64,000 nucleotides of DNA from an uncultured Colwellia sp. (GTDB taxonomy: Bacteria > Pseudomonadota > Gammaproteobacteria > Enterobacterales > Alteromonadaceae): NCBI GenBank assembly GCA_913058395.1, contig CAJXQI010000002.1, positions 188,001 through 252,000 of the forward strand, written 5' to 3'. A program made the position numbers and the translations under genes. The notes beneath the pieces are model-generated. The model saw nothing but the letters and a program-made list of their open reading frames with translations. It did no database searches and was not told where the DNA came from. How positions within the stretch are numbered: the stretch's first letter is position 1; each line of letters starts with the position of its first letter. This document shows positions 1 to 9,696 of the stretch, piece by piece.

Positions 1-209
1 GCTGCGTATGTACGCTCTTGGTAGTTAACTGTTAAAGGGAAAAAATCTTGACCTGGTTTTGCTTCTTTCTTACCAACAACAGAGACTAATACTGAAGTAT
101 CGTCCATGCTTGCCATAACGGCACAAGTAGCTTGACGAGCAATAACGCCCGTTTCAAGAGTTACGGTATGTTGACCGAACTCAAATGATTTAGTAACTGG
201 TTTGAACAT
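1..209 (-). CDS. pnp: Polyribonucleotide nucleotidyltransferase (PNPase), N-terminal fragment
   Basis: Only the first 69 codons are inside the window; the gene continues past the left edge. The visible part starts [20 protein letters not shown] and runs through [20 protein letters not shown], the start of the first RNase PH-like domain of PNPase. PNPase is a phosphorolytic 3'-5' exoribonuclease and degradosome partner. In gammaproteobacteria pnp normally follows rpsO directly; here three extra genes on the same strand separate them, leaving pnp with its own 275-nt upstream gap (210-484). That gap holds a TATAAT-like hexamer (349-354, minus strand) with no well-spaced -35, and a small GC hairpin with a GCAA loop near 317-330. 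Confidence 0.95.
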   Translation of the reverse strand, partial: MFKPVTKSFEFGQHTVTLETGVIARQATCAVMASMDDTSVLVSVVGKKEAKPGQDFFPLTVNYQERTYA

Positions 210-484
210 ATTATTAGTTCCTTAAATATTTTTGATTTTAATCAATCTGTACAATTATTTATTCACTTAGTCAGTCATCTTAATATTTATTTAAAGATTA
301 AGGTGTTAACCAAATTCACGCGTTTGCACACGCTAAGTAGAACAAAAAATTATACAGGCTGATTGATTAGTTTTTTGCAATTATAAATTTTGCACGCACA
401 TTATACTTAACGGTTGGTTTTTTACTAGCGTCAAAGTATAAATGTTGGGGTTAAAAGTTAGAAAACAGTGCAATAGGATGATAT

Positions 485-1792
485 TTAAACACAGTTATTA
501 ATTTTGGCTAGGCTTTGCTTATATAGATGTAAACACCGCAGTATCAAAAATAGTAACCAGCTAAACTCTGCTAACATCGTTAACGCAAATAGTTGATATA
601 ATTGCGTGAATGCTAGCGTAGATATTAATGTAGAACAGGAGCAAAGGTGCAGATAAAACAACCAGCGACCATGCTTTTTTAGCAGTAATTCATGCATATG
701 GGGTAAATGTGCCATGGCAGTAAAATTACTTAAGCACAAGGTTTGTAAATGAGTATAAGTTAAAAATGGTGTGATCTTTAACAGCATCGCTTCAATTATG
801 CTAACAAGGAAAAAGTAGATAAACATTCCGCTTATCAACAAAGCTTTATTGCCCGCAAACAGCTCTAAAAACCAAGTATCAGGTAAAAAATGCAAACAGG
901 TCAACGCGATAAAACTTATGCCTGCGAACTGCCAAAATTGAATACTAGTATCAACAACCTTGCGTTTTCGTTGCTTAAATAACTTCAAAAATGTCAGATT
1001 AAAAATACTGTACATAACAAGTACCAAAGTAATAACCACCTGCCCGTTTGTACTGCTAGGTTTAAAAACAAACAACAGTGATAATAATGCTATTAAAGCT
1101 GCAGGCATGTATTTCGCCAACAGCTTAGGAAAGCTAGGCGTAACATGAAACATCGGTATTATTTGCAAACTAGCCGCTAAAATCAGTACTCCCGCCCAGC
1201 CGAAACCACCGAGTAAAGCATGAATATCAGTGAAATTTTTATCACTAATAGCGCCTAATTCTATTGGCATTAAGTTTTTTTGTGCGAGAAAAAGTATGCC
1301 AAATGTCACAACGACTACTAGCGATAGCATAGCCAACCTCATACCAATGATGGTTTGTCCTTGACTCAATTTTTTAATCAGTACATTGGCAACAGCACAG
1401 ACATAAAGCGTGAAACCCACGCCTAAGGTTAACATCGCAATCACACTTATAACGGTATTAGGGACTATAAAGCTCCACGACAAAGCCAATGTCCCTATAG
1501 TGTGCAAAGCATGAGATATAGTGGCAACCATGCGGACGTTTGCGATACCAACACCACCAATAACCGGTAAAAATTGGTATATCGCTCCCATCATCACCAT
1601 CGAAATAAACCCAAGGGTAAATAAATGAGTGATAGCCAACATAGTCGGATGCCAACGACTAAGCCATACCGCTTCGCCGGAAAACAGGATTAAAAAACCC
1701 GTGAGTATTAGAAAGATAGCAGCACTGATAAAATAACGAAAAGGTACGCTAATTGGGGGTAAAGCACTAAAAGATAGATTAGCGATATTCAT
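485..1792 (-). CDS. Multi-pass membrane protein, NnrS / haem-copper-oxidase subunit I-like
   Basis: A 435-residue, almost wholly hydrophobic protein with roughly 12 predicted membrane segments. Histidines sit inside or next to helices in a pattern recalling haem-ligating subunit I-like proteins: H48 and H56 (HPTMLAITHLF), H94 and H97, H191 in a HALLGGFGWAG segment, H216, and a late HLPHMHE cluster. Proteins of this look are annotated as NnrS-like or cytochrome oxidase subunit I-like and are linked to nitric-oxide or nitrosative stress. It is the last gene of a same-strand trio with a hemerythrin-domain protein and a DUF2249 protein, 72 nt downstream of the latter, which supports an NO/O2-related role. 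The exact family and any haem content are inference. Confidence 0.6.
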   Translation of the reverse strand: MNIANLSFSALPPISVPFRYFISAAIFLILTGFLILFSGEAVWLSRWHPTMLAITHLFTLGFISMVMMGAIYQFLPVIGGVGIANVRMVATISHALHTIGTLALSWSFIVPNTVISVIAMLTLGVGFTLYVCAVANVLIKKLSQGQTIIGMRLAMLSLVVVVTFGILFLAQKNLMPIELGAISDKNFTDIHALLGGFGWAGVLILAASLQIIPMFHVTPSFPKLLAKYMPAALIALLSLLFVFKPSSTNGQVVITLVLVMYSIFNLTFLKLFKQRKRKVVDTSIQFWQFAGISFIALTCLHFLPDTWFLELFAGNKALLISGMFIYFFLVSIIEAMLLKITPFLTYTHLQTLCLSNFTAMAHLPHMHELLLKKHGRWLFYLHLCSCSTLISTLAFTQLYQLFALTMLAEFSWLLFLILRCLHLYKQSLAKINNCV

Positions 1793-1864
1793 AATTATGA
1801 TAACTTTAAGTAATTATGAGTAAGAATATTGTTCTTATGTACCGTTAACTTAGGCGCTATTAAC

Positions 1865-2125
1865 TTAAGCATTTAGGATAATAAAGTCACTGAATGATAA
1901 CTTGTCTTTTTCATTGGCGATGTAGATCACGAAACTTTCTTCTGCCAATTGCTTGCTATGATAAAGCCAACCATTGGCAATTAGTTGCTCGTACAACGGA
2001 AACGGTTCACGTCGATGAAAAACCTTTAACACCGCATCACTTGGTAATGCTGCAAGTGAAGATAAGATCACTTGCATCGGCTCAGGTGGAGCCAATGCAC
2101 TTACATTAACTTCAATAATATCCAT
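1865..2125 (-). CDS. DUF2249 family small protein
   Basis: An 86-residue soluble protein. It carries the DUF2249 hallmarks: an early ALAPPEPMQ segment (residues 10-18) and the HRREPFPLY core (37-45). The fold is expected to be TusA/SirA-like (beta-alpha-beta-alpha-beta-beta). The family has no settled biochemical role, but it recurs beside hemerythrin-domain proteins and denitrification or nitrosative-stress genes. Here it lies 9 nt after the hemerythrin stop codon, so the two are surely co-transcribed. No cysteine is present, so a TusA-type sulfur transfer activity is unlikely. Confidence 0.75.
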   Translation of the reverse strand: MDIIEVNVSALAPPEPMQVILSSLAALPSDAVLKVFHRREPFPLYEQLIANGWLYHSKQLAEESFVIYIANEKDKLSFSDFIILNA

Positions 2126-2134
2126 TAAGTAGTC

Positions 2135-2587
2135 TTAACTGCTTACGGGGGTTTGGCAATGTTCGACAACACTTGCTAGTAATGCCTCTGGTGCTGGCAC
2201 ACGTTGTTGTGTCATCGGGTAAAGCATCATTTCTTCTTTCATATTGTGTTGTTGCATCAGTACCATTAATGTTTCAGAAGCGCCAATGTATGCCTCTTTA
2301 TCATCGGTGCCAAGTGCTTGTAACAAATCAGCGACTAACGCACGCATTTGTTGATGCTCGCCACGCATCACCTGCGTTGGACCTTGAGTAATCCCAGTTG
2401 CTTGTTCAAACTCAGGGAATAAAATAGTTTCCTCAGCTTGCAAATGTAATTCTAATTCTTCAGAGAATTGGCTAAAAGTTTGTTTAGCTAACGACCAATT
2501 ATTGTCTGCAACTGCGTTTTCTGCGGCAATAAAAAATTCATCACATTCGCGATGTTTCGTGGTCATAAATTCAGGGATAGATGTCAT
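2135..2587 (-). CDS. Hemerythrin HHE cation-binding domain protein
   Basis: A 150-residue single-domain four-helix protein with a full set of non-haem di-iron ligand candidates: H12, the HxxxE pair H48/E52, H78, and the HxxxE pair H114/E118 (HNMKEEMMLYP). Hemerythrin-like proteins bind O2 or NO, or repair and protect iron-sulfur proteins (RIC/YtfE type). The N-terminal cysteine-containing ScdA domain of RIC is absent, so this is a stand-alone hemerythrin. The start has a good ribosome site (GAGGA, about 7 nt upstream). It is the first gene of the trio inserted between rpsO and pnp; its 288-nt upstream region presumably holds the promoter, but I could not identify an FNR or NsrR site. Confidence 0.85.
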   Translation of the reverse strand: MTSIPEFMTTKHRECDEFFIAAENAVADNNWSLAKQTFSQFSEELELHLQAEETILFPEFEQATGITQGPTQVMRGEHQQMRALVADLLQALGTDDKEAYIGASETLMVLMQQHNMKEEMMLYPMTQQRVPAPEALLASVVEHCQTPVSS

Positions 2588-2819
2588 AAAATTTTCCTCA
2601 TCAAAGTTAGTAATATTCTAGTTCAATCAGTAAATTATTCTTTGATTTGGCGTAATAATAACGCTGACAGCAGCTAAAATTGATCAAGCTTTAATGCAGA
2701 TTCCAGCCAACTAAATTCGATTCGTCATTAAGTTATCAAGATTATTGAGCTAAATTTATCATTCCCGGCTTTGCAGATAGTATTGTTGAGATTTCAAAGG
2801 ATGGTCAAAATTAAGACAT

Positions 2820-2846
2820 AAAAAAAGGAGCCGTTAGGCTCCTTTT
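2820..2846 (-). terminator. Intrinsic terminator after rpsO
   Basis: A perfect 10-bp stem (2823-2832 with 2837-2846), tetraloop, then a T-run on the minus strand. It sits 30 nt after the rpsO stop codon and separates rpsO from the hemerythrin module. Confidence 0.85.
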
Positions 2847-2875
2847 GCAGATCTTTGCTTTTAATAAAGCTTGTC

Positions 2876-3145
2876 TTAACGACGTAGACCTAATTTACCG
2901 ATTAAAGACGTGTAACGTTCAACGTTTTTGCCTTTTAAGTAATCAAGTAATTTACGACGTTGGCTTACCATGCGTAATAAACCACGACGAGAGTGGTGAT
3001 CATGGATGTGCTCTTTAAAGTGACCTTGTAAGTGGTTGATTTGTGTAGTTAACAAAGCAACTTGTACTTCTGGAGAACCAGTATCACCTTCTTTTTGAGC
3101 GTATTCTGCAACGATTGCAGCTTTTTCTACAGCATTTAAAGACAT
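2876..3145 (-). CDS. rpsO: 30S ribosomal protein S15
   Basis: An 89-residue protein of standard S15 length with the diagnostic [14 protein letters not shown] and [20 protein letters not shown] segments that contact 16S rRNA helices 20-22. S15 is a primary binding protein of the small-subunit platform and in E. coli represses its own translation through its leader. The gene has its own promoter-like sequence and a hairpin leader (listed separately), lies downstream of truB as usual, and ends at a strong terminator. It is not directly followed by pnp, which departs from the usual order. Confidence 0.97.
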   Translation of the reverse strand: MSLNAVEKAAIVAEYAQKEGDTGSPEVQVALLTTQINHLQGHFKEHIHDHHSRRGLLRMVSQRRKLLDYLKGKNVERYTSLIGKLGLRR

Positions 3146-3160
3146 AATATTTACCTTAAT

Positions 3161-3198
3161 TTTAGTGTTTAAAAAATCGCGTCGAGCCGAACACTAAA
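3161..3198 (-). promoter_or_regulatory. Hairpin in the rpsO leader, possible S15 autoregulatory element
   Basis: A 9-bp perfect stem (3161-3169 with 3190-3198) closes a 20-nt loop and ends 15 nt before the rpsO start codon, next to the ribosome site. E. coli S15 binds a pseudoknot in the same position. That this hairpin is the equivalent is inference from position. Confidence 0.5.
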
Positions 3199-3224
3199 TC
3201 AGCAAGACGTTCTAAAGAGCGCGT

Positions 3225-3252
3225 ATTCTAGCAATATACTCCGTAATTGCAA
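3225..3252 (-). promoter_or_regulatory. Candidate sigma70 promoter of rpsO
   Basis: On the minus strand TTGCAA (3247-3252), 16-nt spacer, TAGAAT (3225-3230). It sits in the truB-rpsO gap, where E. coli also has an rpsO promoter, giving a leader of about 70 nt. Confidence 0.6.
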
Positions 3253-3303
3253 CTAAATTCCATTAACTTAGCTTAATAGCAAGTGTGGGATTAGCGCCAG
3301 AGT

Positions 3304-4251
3304 TTACGCTGGTAAAACTACAATACGTTTCGGCGCAACTAAACCATCATCATCGATATGCCCGACACCGATAAACTCACCGGTTTCAACGTCATCACCA
3401 ATAAATACTTGAACTAAGCCATCACTTGGTGCATTTGAACATTGTACGGGATTACCGTGACGCAAAAAGTTAGCCGACATATCATCAATAAATACCGCAG
3501 GAATACCGTCACATGCAGTGGTCATTGGTAATAACAATGGGTCTAAATATACCGACGGTGCAACTTCTTCTGTTTCAGCTTGTTCAAGCAATGATTCTAA
3601 GTGTGCCAACGTTATCATACGATCAGTTGGGTAATTGCCGACCGCACTGCGGTGCAATTTGGCAACATGAGCGCCGCAGCCCAATAACTCACCTAAATCA
3701 TCAATAATAGTACGAATATAAGTACCTTTAGAGACATGAATATCTAAATCGACTTCATCACCTTCAAAGCGCAATAAATCAAGATTAAATACCGTAATAT
3801 CACGAGACTCTCTTGGTACTTCAATGCCTTCACGTGCGTATTTGTAAAGCGGTTGCCCTTGATACTTTAACGCCGAATACATAGAAGGTATTTGCTTTGT
3901 CGTACCACGAAATGAATCTAGCGCTGTAGCTAATTGCTCTTCAGAAACATCAACCGATTTTTCACAAACAATTTCACCATCAACATCACTTGTCGTCGTG
4001 CGAACACCTAATTTAGCCGTTACTTGATAGGTTTTATCGGTATCAAGTAAAAACTGTGAGAACTTAGTTCCTTCGCCTAAACATATCGGTAACATGCCCG
4101 TTGCAAGTGGATCTAATGCTCCGGTATGGCCAGCTTTTTGAGCAAAGTAAATACGTTTAACTTTCTGTAAAGCACTATTCGACGACATATCGTATGGCTT
4201 ATCAAGTAGTAAAACGCCGTTAATAGCACGACCTTTTCTTTTCTTCGCCAT
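3304..4251 (-). CDS. truB: tRNA pseudouridine(55) synthase
   Basis: A 315-residue protein, essentially the E. coli length. It converts U55 of the tRNA T-loop to pseudouridine. The catalytic motif is [20 protein letters not shown] (residues 41-60), with D47 as the expected nucleophile. The [14 protein letters not shown] and [13 protein letters not shown] segments are typical of TruB, and the last 70 or so residues form the PUA-like C-terminal domain. It begins 2 nt after the rbfA stop, so the two are translationally coupled. Downstream lies rpsO with its own promoter. Confidence 0.97.
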   Translation of the reverse strand: MAKKRKGRAINGVLLLDKPYDMSSNSALQKVKRIYFAQKAGHTGALDPLATGMLPICLGEGTKFSQFLLDTDKTYQVTAKLGVRTTTSDVDGEIVCEKSVDVSEEQLATALDSFRGTTKQIPSMYSALKYQGQPLYKYAREGIEVPRESRDITVFNLDLLRFEGDEVDLDIHVSKGTYIRTIIDDLGELLGCGAHVAKLHRSAVGNYPTDRMITLAHLESLLEQAETEEVAPSVYLDPLLLPMTTACDGIPAVFIDDMSANFLRHGNPVQCSNAPSDGLVQVFIGDDVETGEFIGVGHIDDDGLVAPKRIVVLPA

Positions 4252-4253
4252 CG

Positions 4254-4670
4254 TTATTCACTCTCAGGGCTTTCGTCAGCTTCAACTTCGCCTATTTCGC
4301 CTTCATGGTTCTTAACGTCTTGTGCAACGGCTTTATCAACTAAGTTACCCATGCGAACACCTTCAACCATAGAGCTATCATAAATAAATCTAAGTTCTGG
4401 CATAATGCGAGCTTTAATACGCTTAGCTAACAATGTGCGTATGTAGCTTGATGCTTCATTTAGTACTTCGAGTGAATGATCAACATTTCGGCCTTCCAAG
4501 GTAAAAAACGTGACAAAGATTTTGGCATAAGCTAAATCACGGGTAATTTCTACCGCATTAACCGTTACCATTCCTAAGCGCGGATCTTTTACTTCGCGTT
4601 GAATAATCATCGCGATTTCTTTTTGAATTTCTTGTGCAACTCGATCAGTACGAGCAAATTCTCTTGCCAT
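4254..4670 (-). CDS. rbfA: Ribosome-binding factor A
   Basis: A 138-residue KH-fold protein with characteristic [20 protein letters not shown] and [18 protein letters not shown] stretches. It binds immature 30S subunits and assists 16S 5'-end processing and cold adaptation. The C-terminus is acidic ([15 protein letters not shown]). The ribosome site is TAGGAG about 8 nt before the ATG. It follows infB, but the 208-nt gap contains two terminator-like hairpins, so its expression relative to infB may be reduced or conditional. Confidence 0.95.
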   Translation of the reverse strand: MAREFARTDRVAQEIQKEIAMIIQREVKDPRLGMVTVNAVEITRDLAYAKIFVTFFTLEGRNVDHSLEVLNEASSYIRTLLAKRIKARIMPELRFIYDSSMVEGVRMGNLVDKAVAQDVKNHEGEIGEVEADESPESE

Positions 4671-4728
4671 GATGGCTACTCCTATTAACGCTATAAAACT
4701 TATTGATAAGATAGGTAAATCTTATAGC

Positions 4729-4755
4729 AAAAAATGGAGGCTAAGCCCCCATTTT
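4729..4755 (-). terminator. Intrinsic terminator/attenuator between infB and rbfA (second)
   Basis: An 11-bp stem (4731-4741 with 4745-4755; one G-U pair in the RNA) with a 3-nt loop, followed on the minus strand by six T. Strong by eye, yet it lies inside an operon normally transcribed through. Confidence 0.75.
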
Positions 4756-4805
4756 AATAAATCGATTGTGATTAACTATTGAAGCTGTTGATAACTAGTG
4801 CAATG

Positions 4806-4844
4806 AAAAAGCACGTAGTTGACACATGTCTACGAGTGCTTTTA
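4806..4844 (-). terminator. Intrinsic terminator/attenuator between infB and rbfA (first)
   Basis: Stem of 7 + 5 bp (4807-4813/4837-4843 and 4814-4818/4830-4834) with a 2-nt bulge, followed by five T on the minus strand, 35 nt after the infB stop. Confidence 0.7.
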
Positions 4845-4878
4845 ATGCAGCTATCGCTAGCAACAGCAATAATATTAA

Positions 4879-7563
4879 TTACAATGTACGTTGTACTTCA
4901 ACGGTCTCAAATACTTCAATTTGGTCACCAACGCGTACATCGTTGTAGTTCTTAACACCGATACCACACTCAGTACCGTTACGAACTTCTTGTACGTCAT
5001 CTTTAAAGCGACGTAAAGATTCCAACTCACCTTCGTAAATTACAACGTTTTCACGTAGTACACGAATTGGTGCTGAACGCTTAATAATACCTTCAGTAAC
5101 CATACAACCAGCGATAGCGCCAATTTTAGGAGACTTAAATACATCACGTACTTGTGCCAAACCAATGATTTCTTGTTTAAACTCAGGAGCAAGCATACCG
5201 CTCATTGCTGATTTAACTTCGTCAATCAAGGCATAGATAACACTGTAGTAACGTAAATCGATTTTTTCAGCTTCAATCACTTTACGAGCAGTAGCATCAG
5301 CACGTACGTTGAAACCAACAACAATTGCATTTGACGCTGCAGCTAATGTCGCATCAGTTTCAGTGATAGCACCTACGCCACTACCAATGATTTTGACTTT
5401 AACTTCATCTGTTGAAAGTTTAACTAGTGAATCTGAAATTGCTTCAAGTGAACCTTGAACATCAGATTTAAGTACCACGTTAACTTCAGAAACATCACCT
5501 GTTGCCATGTTAGCAAACATGTTTTCAAGTTTAGACTTCTGTTGACGAGCAAGCTTCACATCGCGGAATTTACCTTGACGGAATAAAGCAACTTCACGCG
5601 CTTTCTTCTCATCTTTAACAACAGTCGCTTCATCACCTGATTGTGGAACACCACTTAAGCCAATGATTTCTACTGGAATAGATGGACCAGCTGATTGAAT
5701 GGTGCGACCATTTTCATCACGCATCGCACGTACACGGCCGTATTCTAAACCACAAAGTACGATATCACCTTGGTTCAATGTACCTTCTTGAACAAGTACG
5801 GTAGCAACTGGGCCACGTCCTTTATCGAGTTTAGATTCAACAACAACACCGTTCGCCATTTTATCAACAACTGCTGTAAGTTCTAAAACTTCAGATTGTA
5901 GCAATATTGCGTCAAGTAATTCGTCAATACCTAAGCCTGTTTTAGCTGATACGTGACAGAATTGAACGTCACCGCCCCATTCTTCAGATAAAACGTCATG
6001 CTGTGACAATTCACTCTTAACACGATCTGGGTCAGCACCCTCTTTATCCATTTTGTTTACAGCGATGATAATTGGCGCTTCAGATGCTTTCGCATGCTGG
6101 ATAGCTTCAACTGTTTGTGGCATTACACCATCATCTGCTGCAACAACAATAATTACGATATCCGTAGCTTTAGCACCACGTGAACGCATAGCGGTAAACG
6201 CGGCATGGCCTGGAGTATCAAGGAAAGTGATCATACCGTGACCAGTTTCAACGTGATAAGCACCAATATGCTGCGTAATACCACCGGCTTCGCCGTCTGC
6301 TACTTTCGCTTCACGAATGTGATCAAGTAATGATGTTTTACCGTGATCAACGTGACCCATGATAGTAACAACAGGTGCACGAGTAATTTCTTCACCTGAA
6401 TGGCCACGATCAGATAATACCGCTTCTTCAAGGGCATTTTCTTTTACTAGTACCACTTCACGGCCCATTTCTTCTGCAACTAGTGCCGCAGTTTCTTGGT
6501 CAATAACTTGGTTAATGGTTGCCATAGCGCCCATTTTGAACATAGCTTTTACAACTTCAGCGCCTTTAACAGACATTTTGTTTGCTAATTCTGCAACTGA
6601 GATAGTTTCGCCAATGCGTACTTCATTCAGCTTAATTTCAACAGGCTTAGTGAAACCATGCTTCAAGCTTTGAGGTGAAGATAAGCTTAACTTGCCCTTA
6701 CCTCTGGCATTGCGACCACGGTTGTTTCTGTCTTGACCAGCAGGTTTTTTCTTCTTGCGTCGACGTCCACTTTCATCGGCAGAGTCACTTTTATCTTCCG
6801 CTTCTTGTGCGTATTTAGAAGAAGTTAAATGTACCACTTCTTTTTCTTTCGCTTTACGTTCGGCTTCTTGCTCTTTCCAACGGGCTTCGTTTTCTTCAGC
6901 AAGCTTACGAGCAGCTTCTGCTGACAATCTAGCTTCTTCTTCAGCTTTTGCTGTTAATTCTGCTTCTTGTTGTAAACGTAATTTTTTCGCATCTTCAGTT
7001 TCAGCTGCCGGAGTTGGCTTAGCAGCCGACTCTTCAATGCTTTTCGCTTTTGCTACTGCTGCTTGCTTAGCTTTAGCTTCTGCTTCAAGTTTGGCTTCTG
7101 CTTTAGCTTCTGCCTGTACTTCAGCTTTAGCAGCTGCAACTGCACGTGCATTTTCAGCTTCTTTAGCATCTGCGACCGCTTTAGCTGCTGCATCTGCTTC
7201 AGCTTTGATACGTGCTTCTTCAGCAATTTTTGCTTCTTCTTCAGCTTGTTGTTGCTCTTCTACGTCGCTACGTTTTACGTAAGTACGTTTTTTGCGAACT
7301 TCAACTTGCACTGACTTAGCCTTACTACCATGACCAAGTACTAGTGTTGATTTTTTCTTACGGCTCAGCGTCATTTTACTTGGGCTAGCGTTTGAATCAT
7401 CACCGTGTTGCTTTTTCAAATGATCAAGCAGGGTTTCTTTTTCTTCTTGCGAAACAGAATCGGTGGCCGATTTATTCACGCCAGAGTCAGCCAATTGGCT
7501 AACTAAGCGATCCACCGGTGTACCGATTTCATTGGCAAGTTGTTCTACTGTTACGGTTGCCAT
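4879..7563 (-). CDS. infB: Translation initiation factor IF-2
   Basis: 894 residues. It delivers fMet-tRNA to the 30S P site and hydrolyses GTP on subunit joining. An IF2N domain (about 1-50) is followed by a long Ala/Glu/Lys-rich, probably helical linker (about 90-290) and a second IF2N-like module near 310-360. Then comes the GTPase: G1 GHVDHGKT (403-410), G3 DTPGH (449-453) and G4 NKMD (503-506), followed by domains II-IV. The linker composition creates long open frames on the opposite strand that are artefacts. nusA lies 21 nt upstream. Confidence 0.98.
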   Translation of the reverse strand: MATVTVEQLANEIGTPVDRLVSQLADSGVNKSATDSVSQEEKETLLDHLKKQHGDDSNASPSKMTLSRKKKSTLVLGHGSKAKSVQVEVRKKRTYVKRSDVEEQQQAEEEAKIAEEARIKAEADAAAKAVADAKEAENARAVAAAKAEVQAEAKAEAKLEAEAKAKQAAVAKAKSIEESAAKPTPAAETEDAKKLRLQQEAELTAKAEEEARLSAEAARKLAEENEARWKEQEAERKAKEKEVVHLTSSKYAQEAEDKSDSADESGRRRKKKKPAGQDRNNRGRNARGKGKLSLSSPQSLKHGFTKPVEIKLNEVRIGETISVAELANKMSVKGAEVVKAMFKMGAMATINQVIDQETAALVAEEMGREVVLVKENALEEAVLSDRGHSGEEITRAPVVTIMGHVDHGKTSLLDHIREAKVADGEAGGITQHIGAYHVETGHGMITFLDTPGHAAFTAMRSRGAKATDIVIIVVAADDGVMPQTVEAIQHAKASEAPIIIAVNKMDKEGADPDRVKSELSQHDVLSEEWGGDVQFCHVSAKTGLGIDELLDAILLQSEVLELTAVVDKMANGVVVESKLDKGRGPVATVLVQEGTLNQGDIVLCGLEYGRVRAMRDENGRTIQSAGPSIPVEIIGLSGVPQSGDEATVVKDEKKAREVALFRQGKFRDVKLARQQKSKLENMFANMATGDVSEVNVVLKSDVQGSLEAISDSLVKLSTDEVKVKIIGSGVGAITETDATLAAASNAIVVGFNVRADATARKVIEAEKIDLRYYSVIYALIDEVKSAMSGMLAPEFKQEIIGLAQVRDVFKSPKIGAIAGCMVTEGIIKRSAPIRVLRENVVIYEGELESLRRFKDDVQEVRNGTECGIGVKNYNDVRVGDQIEVFETVEVQRTL

Positions 7564-7584
7564 CTATATTTTTCTCCCGGTGAG

Positions 7585-9081
7585 TTATTCTTCGTTAAAC
7601 CAACAAATGTTACGAGCAGCCATGATTAGCTCTCCCGCTTTGGTTTCATCTAATTCTTCAATATCTGATATTTCATCAACGCCTTGTTCAGCAAGGTCTT
7701 CAAGTGTTCTCACACCTCGACTTGCTAATACAAACGCTAAATGACGTTCTAAACCAGCAAGATTTAATAAATCTTCTGCAGGCTCAGCACCTTCTAGAGT
7801 TTCTTCACTTGCTAACGCTTGAGTGGTAATTGCTGCTTTAGCACGTTCACGCAATTCTTCAACTGTATCTTCATCCATACCATCAATATCAAGCATTTCA
7901 GCTACAGGTACGTAAGCAATTTCTTCTAATGAAGTAAAACCTTCTTCTACTAACATCAAGGCAAAATCTTCATCAAGATCTAGCTTTTCAGTGAATAGTG
8001 TTAATACTTTATCGTTTTCAGCTTGGTGCTTCTCGTTCATGTCTGCAACAGTCATGACGTTAAGTTCCCAGCCAGTAAGTTGGCTTGCTAAACGAACGTT
8101 TTGACCACTACGGCCAATTGCCATTGCTAAATTACCTTCTTCAACGGCAATATCCATGGTGTTTTTGTCTTCATCAACAATGATTGAAGCAACTTCAGCT
8201 GGCGCCATTGCATTGATAACATATTGTGCTGGGTTATCATCGTATAAAACGATATCAACACGTTCGCCACCAAGTTCACCAGATACTGCTTGAACACGTG
8301 AACCACGCATACCAACACAAGCACCAACAGGGTCGATACGCTTGTCGTTACTTTTTACAGAAATTTTCGCACGAGAGCCAGGGTCACGAGCTGCTCCTTT
8401 GATCTCAAGCATCTCTTCGCCAATTTCTGGCACTTCAACGCGGAATAGTTCAATTAACATTTCCGGTTTAGTACGGCTAACAAATAATTGTGCGCCACGT
8501 GCTTCAGGGTTAATGTCATAAAGTAGACCACGAATACGATCGCCCGGACGGAAACTTTCGCGCGGTAACATATCGTCACGGTAAACAATCGCTTCGGCGT
8601 TGTTACCTAGATCTAAAATTACGCTATCACGGCTAGCTTTTTTCACTACACCGGTAATAATCTCACCAATTTGTTCTTGGTAAGCATCAACAATCAATCC
8701 ACGTTCCGCTTCGCGAATTTTTTGTACGATAACTTGCTTCGCTGTTTGCGTTGTTACACGGTCAAATTTAACTGATTCAATTTGATCTTCAACGAAATCA
8801 CCAACATTTAATTCTGGATCATCATATTGTGCTGCAGCTAAACTAATTTCTGCATATGGGTTTTCCATCGGCGTTTCGCTTTCATCAACAACTAACCAAC
8901 GACGGAAGGTATCAAATTCACCACTTGCGCGATCAATACTGACTCGAACGATGATGTCGCCTTCATATTTCTTTTTAGTCGCAGTTTCTAAAGCGGTTTC
9001 CATTGCTTCAAAAATGCTCTCTCGTGGTAATGCCTTTTCATTAGAAACAGCATCTACAACCAGTAATATCTCTTTACTCAT
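7585..9081 (-). CDS. nusA: Transcription termination/antitermination factor NusA
   Basis: 498 residues, close to E. coli NusA (495). The order is the N-terminal RNA-polymerase-binding domain ([24 protein letters not shown]), the S1 domain (from about 135), KH1/KH2 (including [12 protein letters not shown]-type and [18 protein letters not shown] loops) and two C-terminal helix-hairpin-helix acidic repeats ([20 protein letters not shown] and [21 protein letters not shown]). Both repeats are present, as in enterics. It acts on pausing, intrinsic termination and rRNA antitermination, and is a plausible feedback regulator of the terminator-rich leader of its own operon. Confidence 0.98.
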   Translation of the reverse strand: MSKEILLVVDAVSNEKALPRESIFEAMETALETATKKKYEGDIIVRVSIDRASGEFDTFRRWLVVDESETPMENPYAEISLAAAQYDDPELNVGDFVEDQIESVKFDRVTTQTAKQVIVQKIREAERGLIVDAYQEQIGEIITGVVKKASRDSVILDLGNNAEAIVYRDDMLPRESFRPGDRIRGLLYDINPEARGAQLFVSRTKPEMLIELFRVEVPEIGEEMLEIKGAARDPGSRAKISVKSNDKRIDPVGACVGMRGSRVQAVSGELGGERVDIVLYDDNPAQYVINAMAPAEVASIIVDEDKNTMDIAVEEGNLAMAIGRSGQNVRLASQLTGWELNVMTVADMNEKHQAENDKVLTLFTEKLDLDEDFALMLVEEGFTSLEEIAYVPVAEMLDIDGMDEDTVEELRERAKAAITTQALASEETLEGAEPAEDLLNLAGLERHLAFVLASRGVRTLEDLAEQGVDEISDIEELDETKAGELIMAARNICWFNEE

Positions 9082-9109
9082 GCTAGTTAGCCTTTCTCAT
9101 TATTTTAAA

Positions 9110-9571
9110 TTATTTTTTGTGGTTATAAACAAGGTGAGCCTTGTCTATATTACTGATAACAAGTTCATACTCTTCGTTATCAACCATGACGATTAAACTA
9201 TCGTTTTCAATAGCAACTAATTTGCCTTTGAATTTACGACGACCATTTAATGGCATTGAAATTTTTACTTCGATAGTTTCATCAATAACCGCTTCATACT
9301 GCGATTTTTCAAAAAGAGGACGATCAAGTCCTGGTGATGAAACTTCTAAGTTATATTCGCTACTAATAGGATCTTCTACATCTAGAATAGCTCCTACTTG
9401 ACGACTAACTTCTGCGCAGTCATCTACATCGATACCATTTTCATGGTCGATAAATATTCTTAAAACCGAGTGGTTACCTGCACTGATAAATTCAACGCCT
9501 AATAACTCCTTGCCAGTTTCTTCAACGGCAGGACGCAACATTGCAGTCAGTTTGTGTTCAAATTTAGCCAA
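9110..9571 (-). CDS. rimP: Ribosome maturation factor RimP
   Basis: 153 residues with the RimP hallmarks GIDVDDCAEVSRQV (residues 45-58) and LEVSSPGLDRPLF. RimP assists 30S assembly. The chosen start is TTG at 9571-9569, which gives the family N-terminus (AKFEHKLTAMLRP) and has GGAG spaced 8 nt away (9583-9580). A nearer ATG (9575-9573) is in another frame and opens only a three-codon frame that overlaps the TTG. It is the first gene of the nusA-infB operon and is preceded by a long structured leader. Confidence 0.95.
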   Translation of the reverse strand: MAKFEHKLTAMLRPAVEETGKELLGVEFISAGNHSVLRIFIDHENGIDVDDCAEVSRQVGAILDVEDPISSEYNLEVSSPGLDRPLFEKSQYEAVIDETIEVKISMPLNGRRKFKGKLVAIENDSLIVMVDNEEYELVISNIDKAHLVYNHKK

Positions 9572-9604
9572 TCATTTTTCTCCAATTTGGAAGAGTTCAG
9601 AAAC

Positions 9605-9624
9605 AAAAAAAGGGCATATAGCCC
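9605..9624 (-). terminator. Second terminator-like hairpin in the rimP leader
   Basis: GGGC/GCCC (9612-9615 with 9621-9624) with a TATAT loop, followed by seven T on the minus strand, 34 nt before the rimP start codon. The short stem makes it a weak terminator. Confidence 0.5.
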
Positions 9625-9671
9625 AGCGATACACCTTGCTGTCATTGCACCTTTTCATGTTCTTAAGATAC

Positions 9672-9696
9672 AAAAAAGCCCCATTACGCGGGGCTT
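9672..9696 (-). terminator. First intrinsic terminator in the rimP leader
   Basis: A 7-bp GC-rich stem (9676-9682 with 9690-9696), 7-nt loop, six T on the minus strand. It directly abuts the 3' strand of the TTTCACTGA/TCAGTGAAA helix, as expected of an attenuator expression platform. Confidence 0.75.

Noticed and set aside
210-484. Clear promoter for pnp
   Set aside because: TATAAT-like hexamers occur, but the nearest -35-like hexamers are spaced 20 or more nt away.
2588-2875. FNR or NsrR operator ahead of the hemerythrin gene
   Set aside because: ATCAAGATTATTGA resembles the FNR half-sites only in the wrong orientation, and no long NsrR-type dyad was seen.
6755-7314. Plus-strand open frames opposite infB
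   Set aside because: These mirror the Ala/Glu/Lys-rich IF2 linker: Ser/Ala/Phe-rich translations in two overlapping frames, no ribosome site, no recognisable domain.
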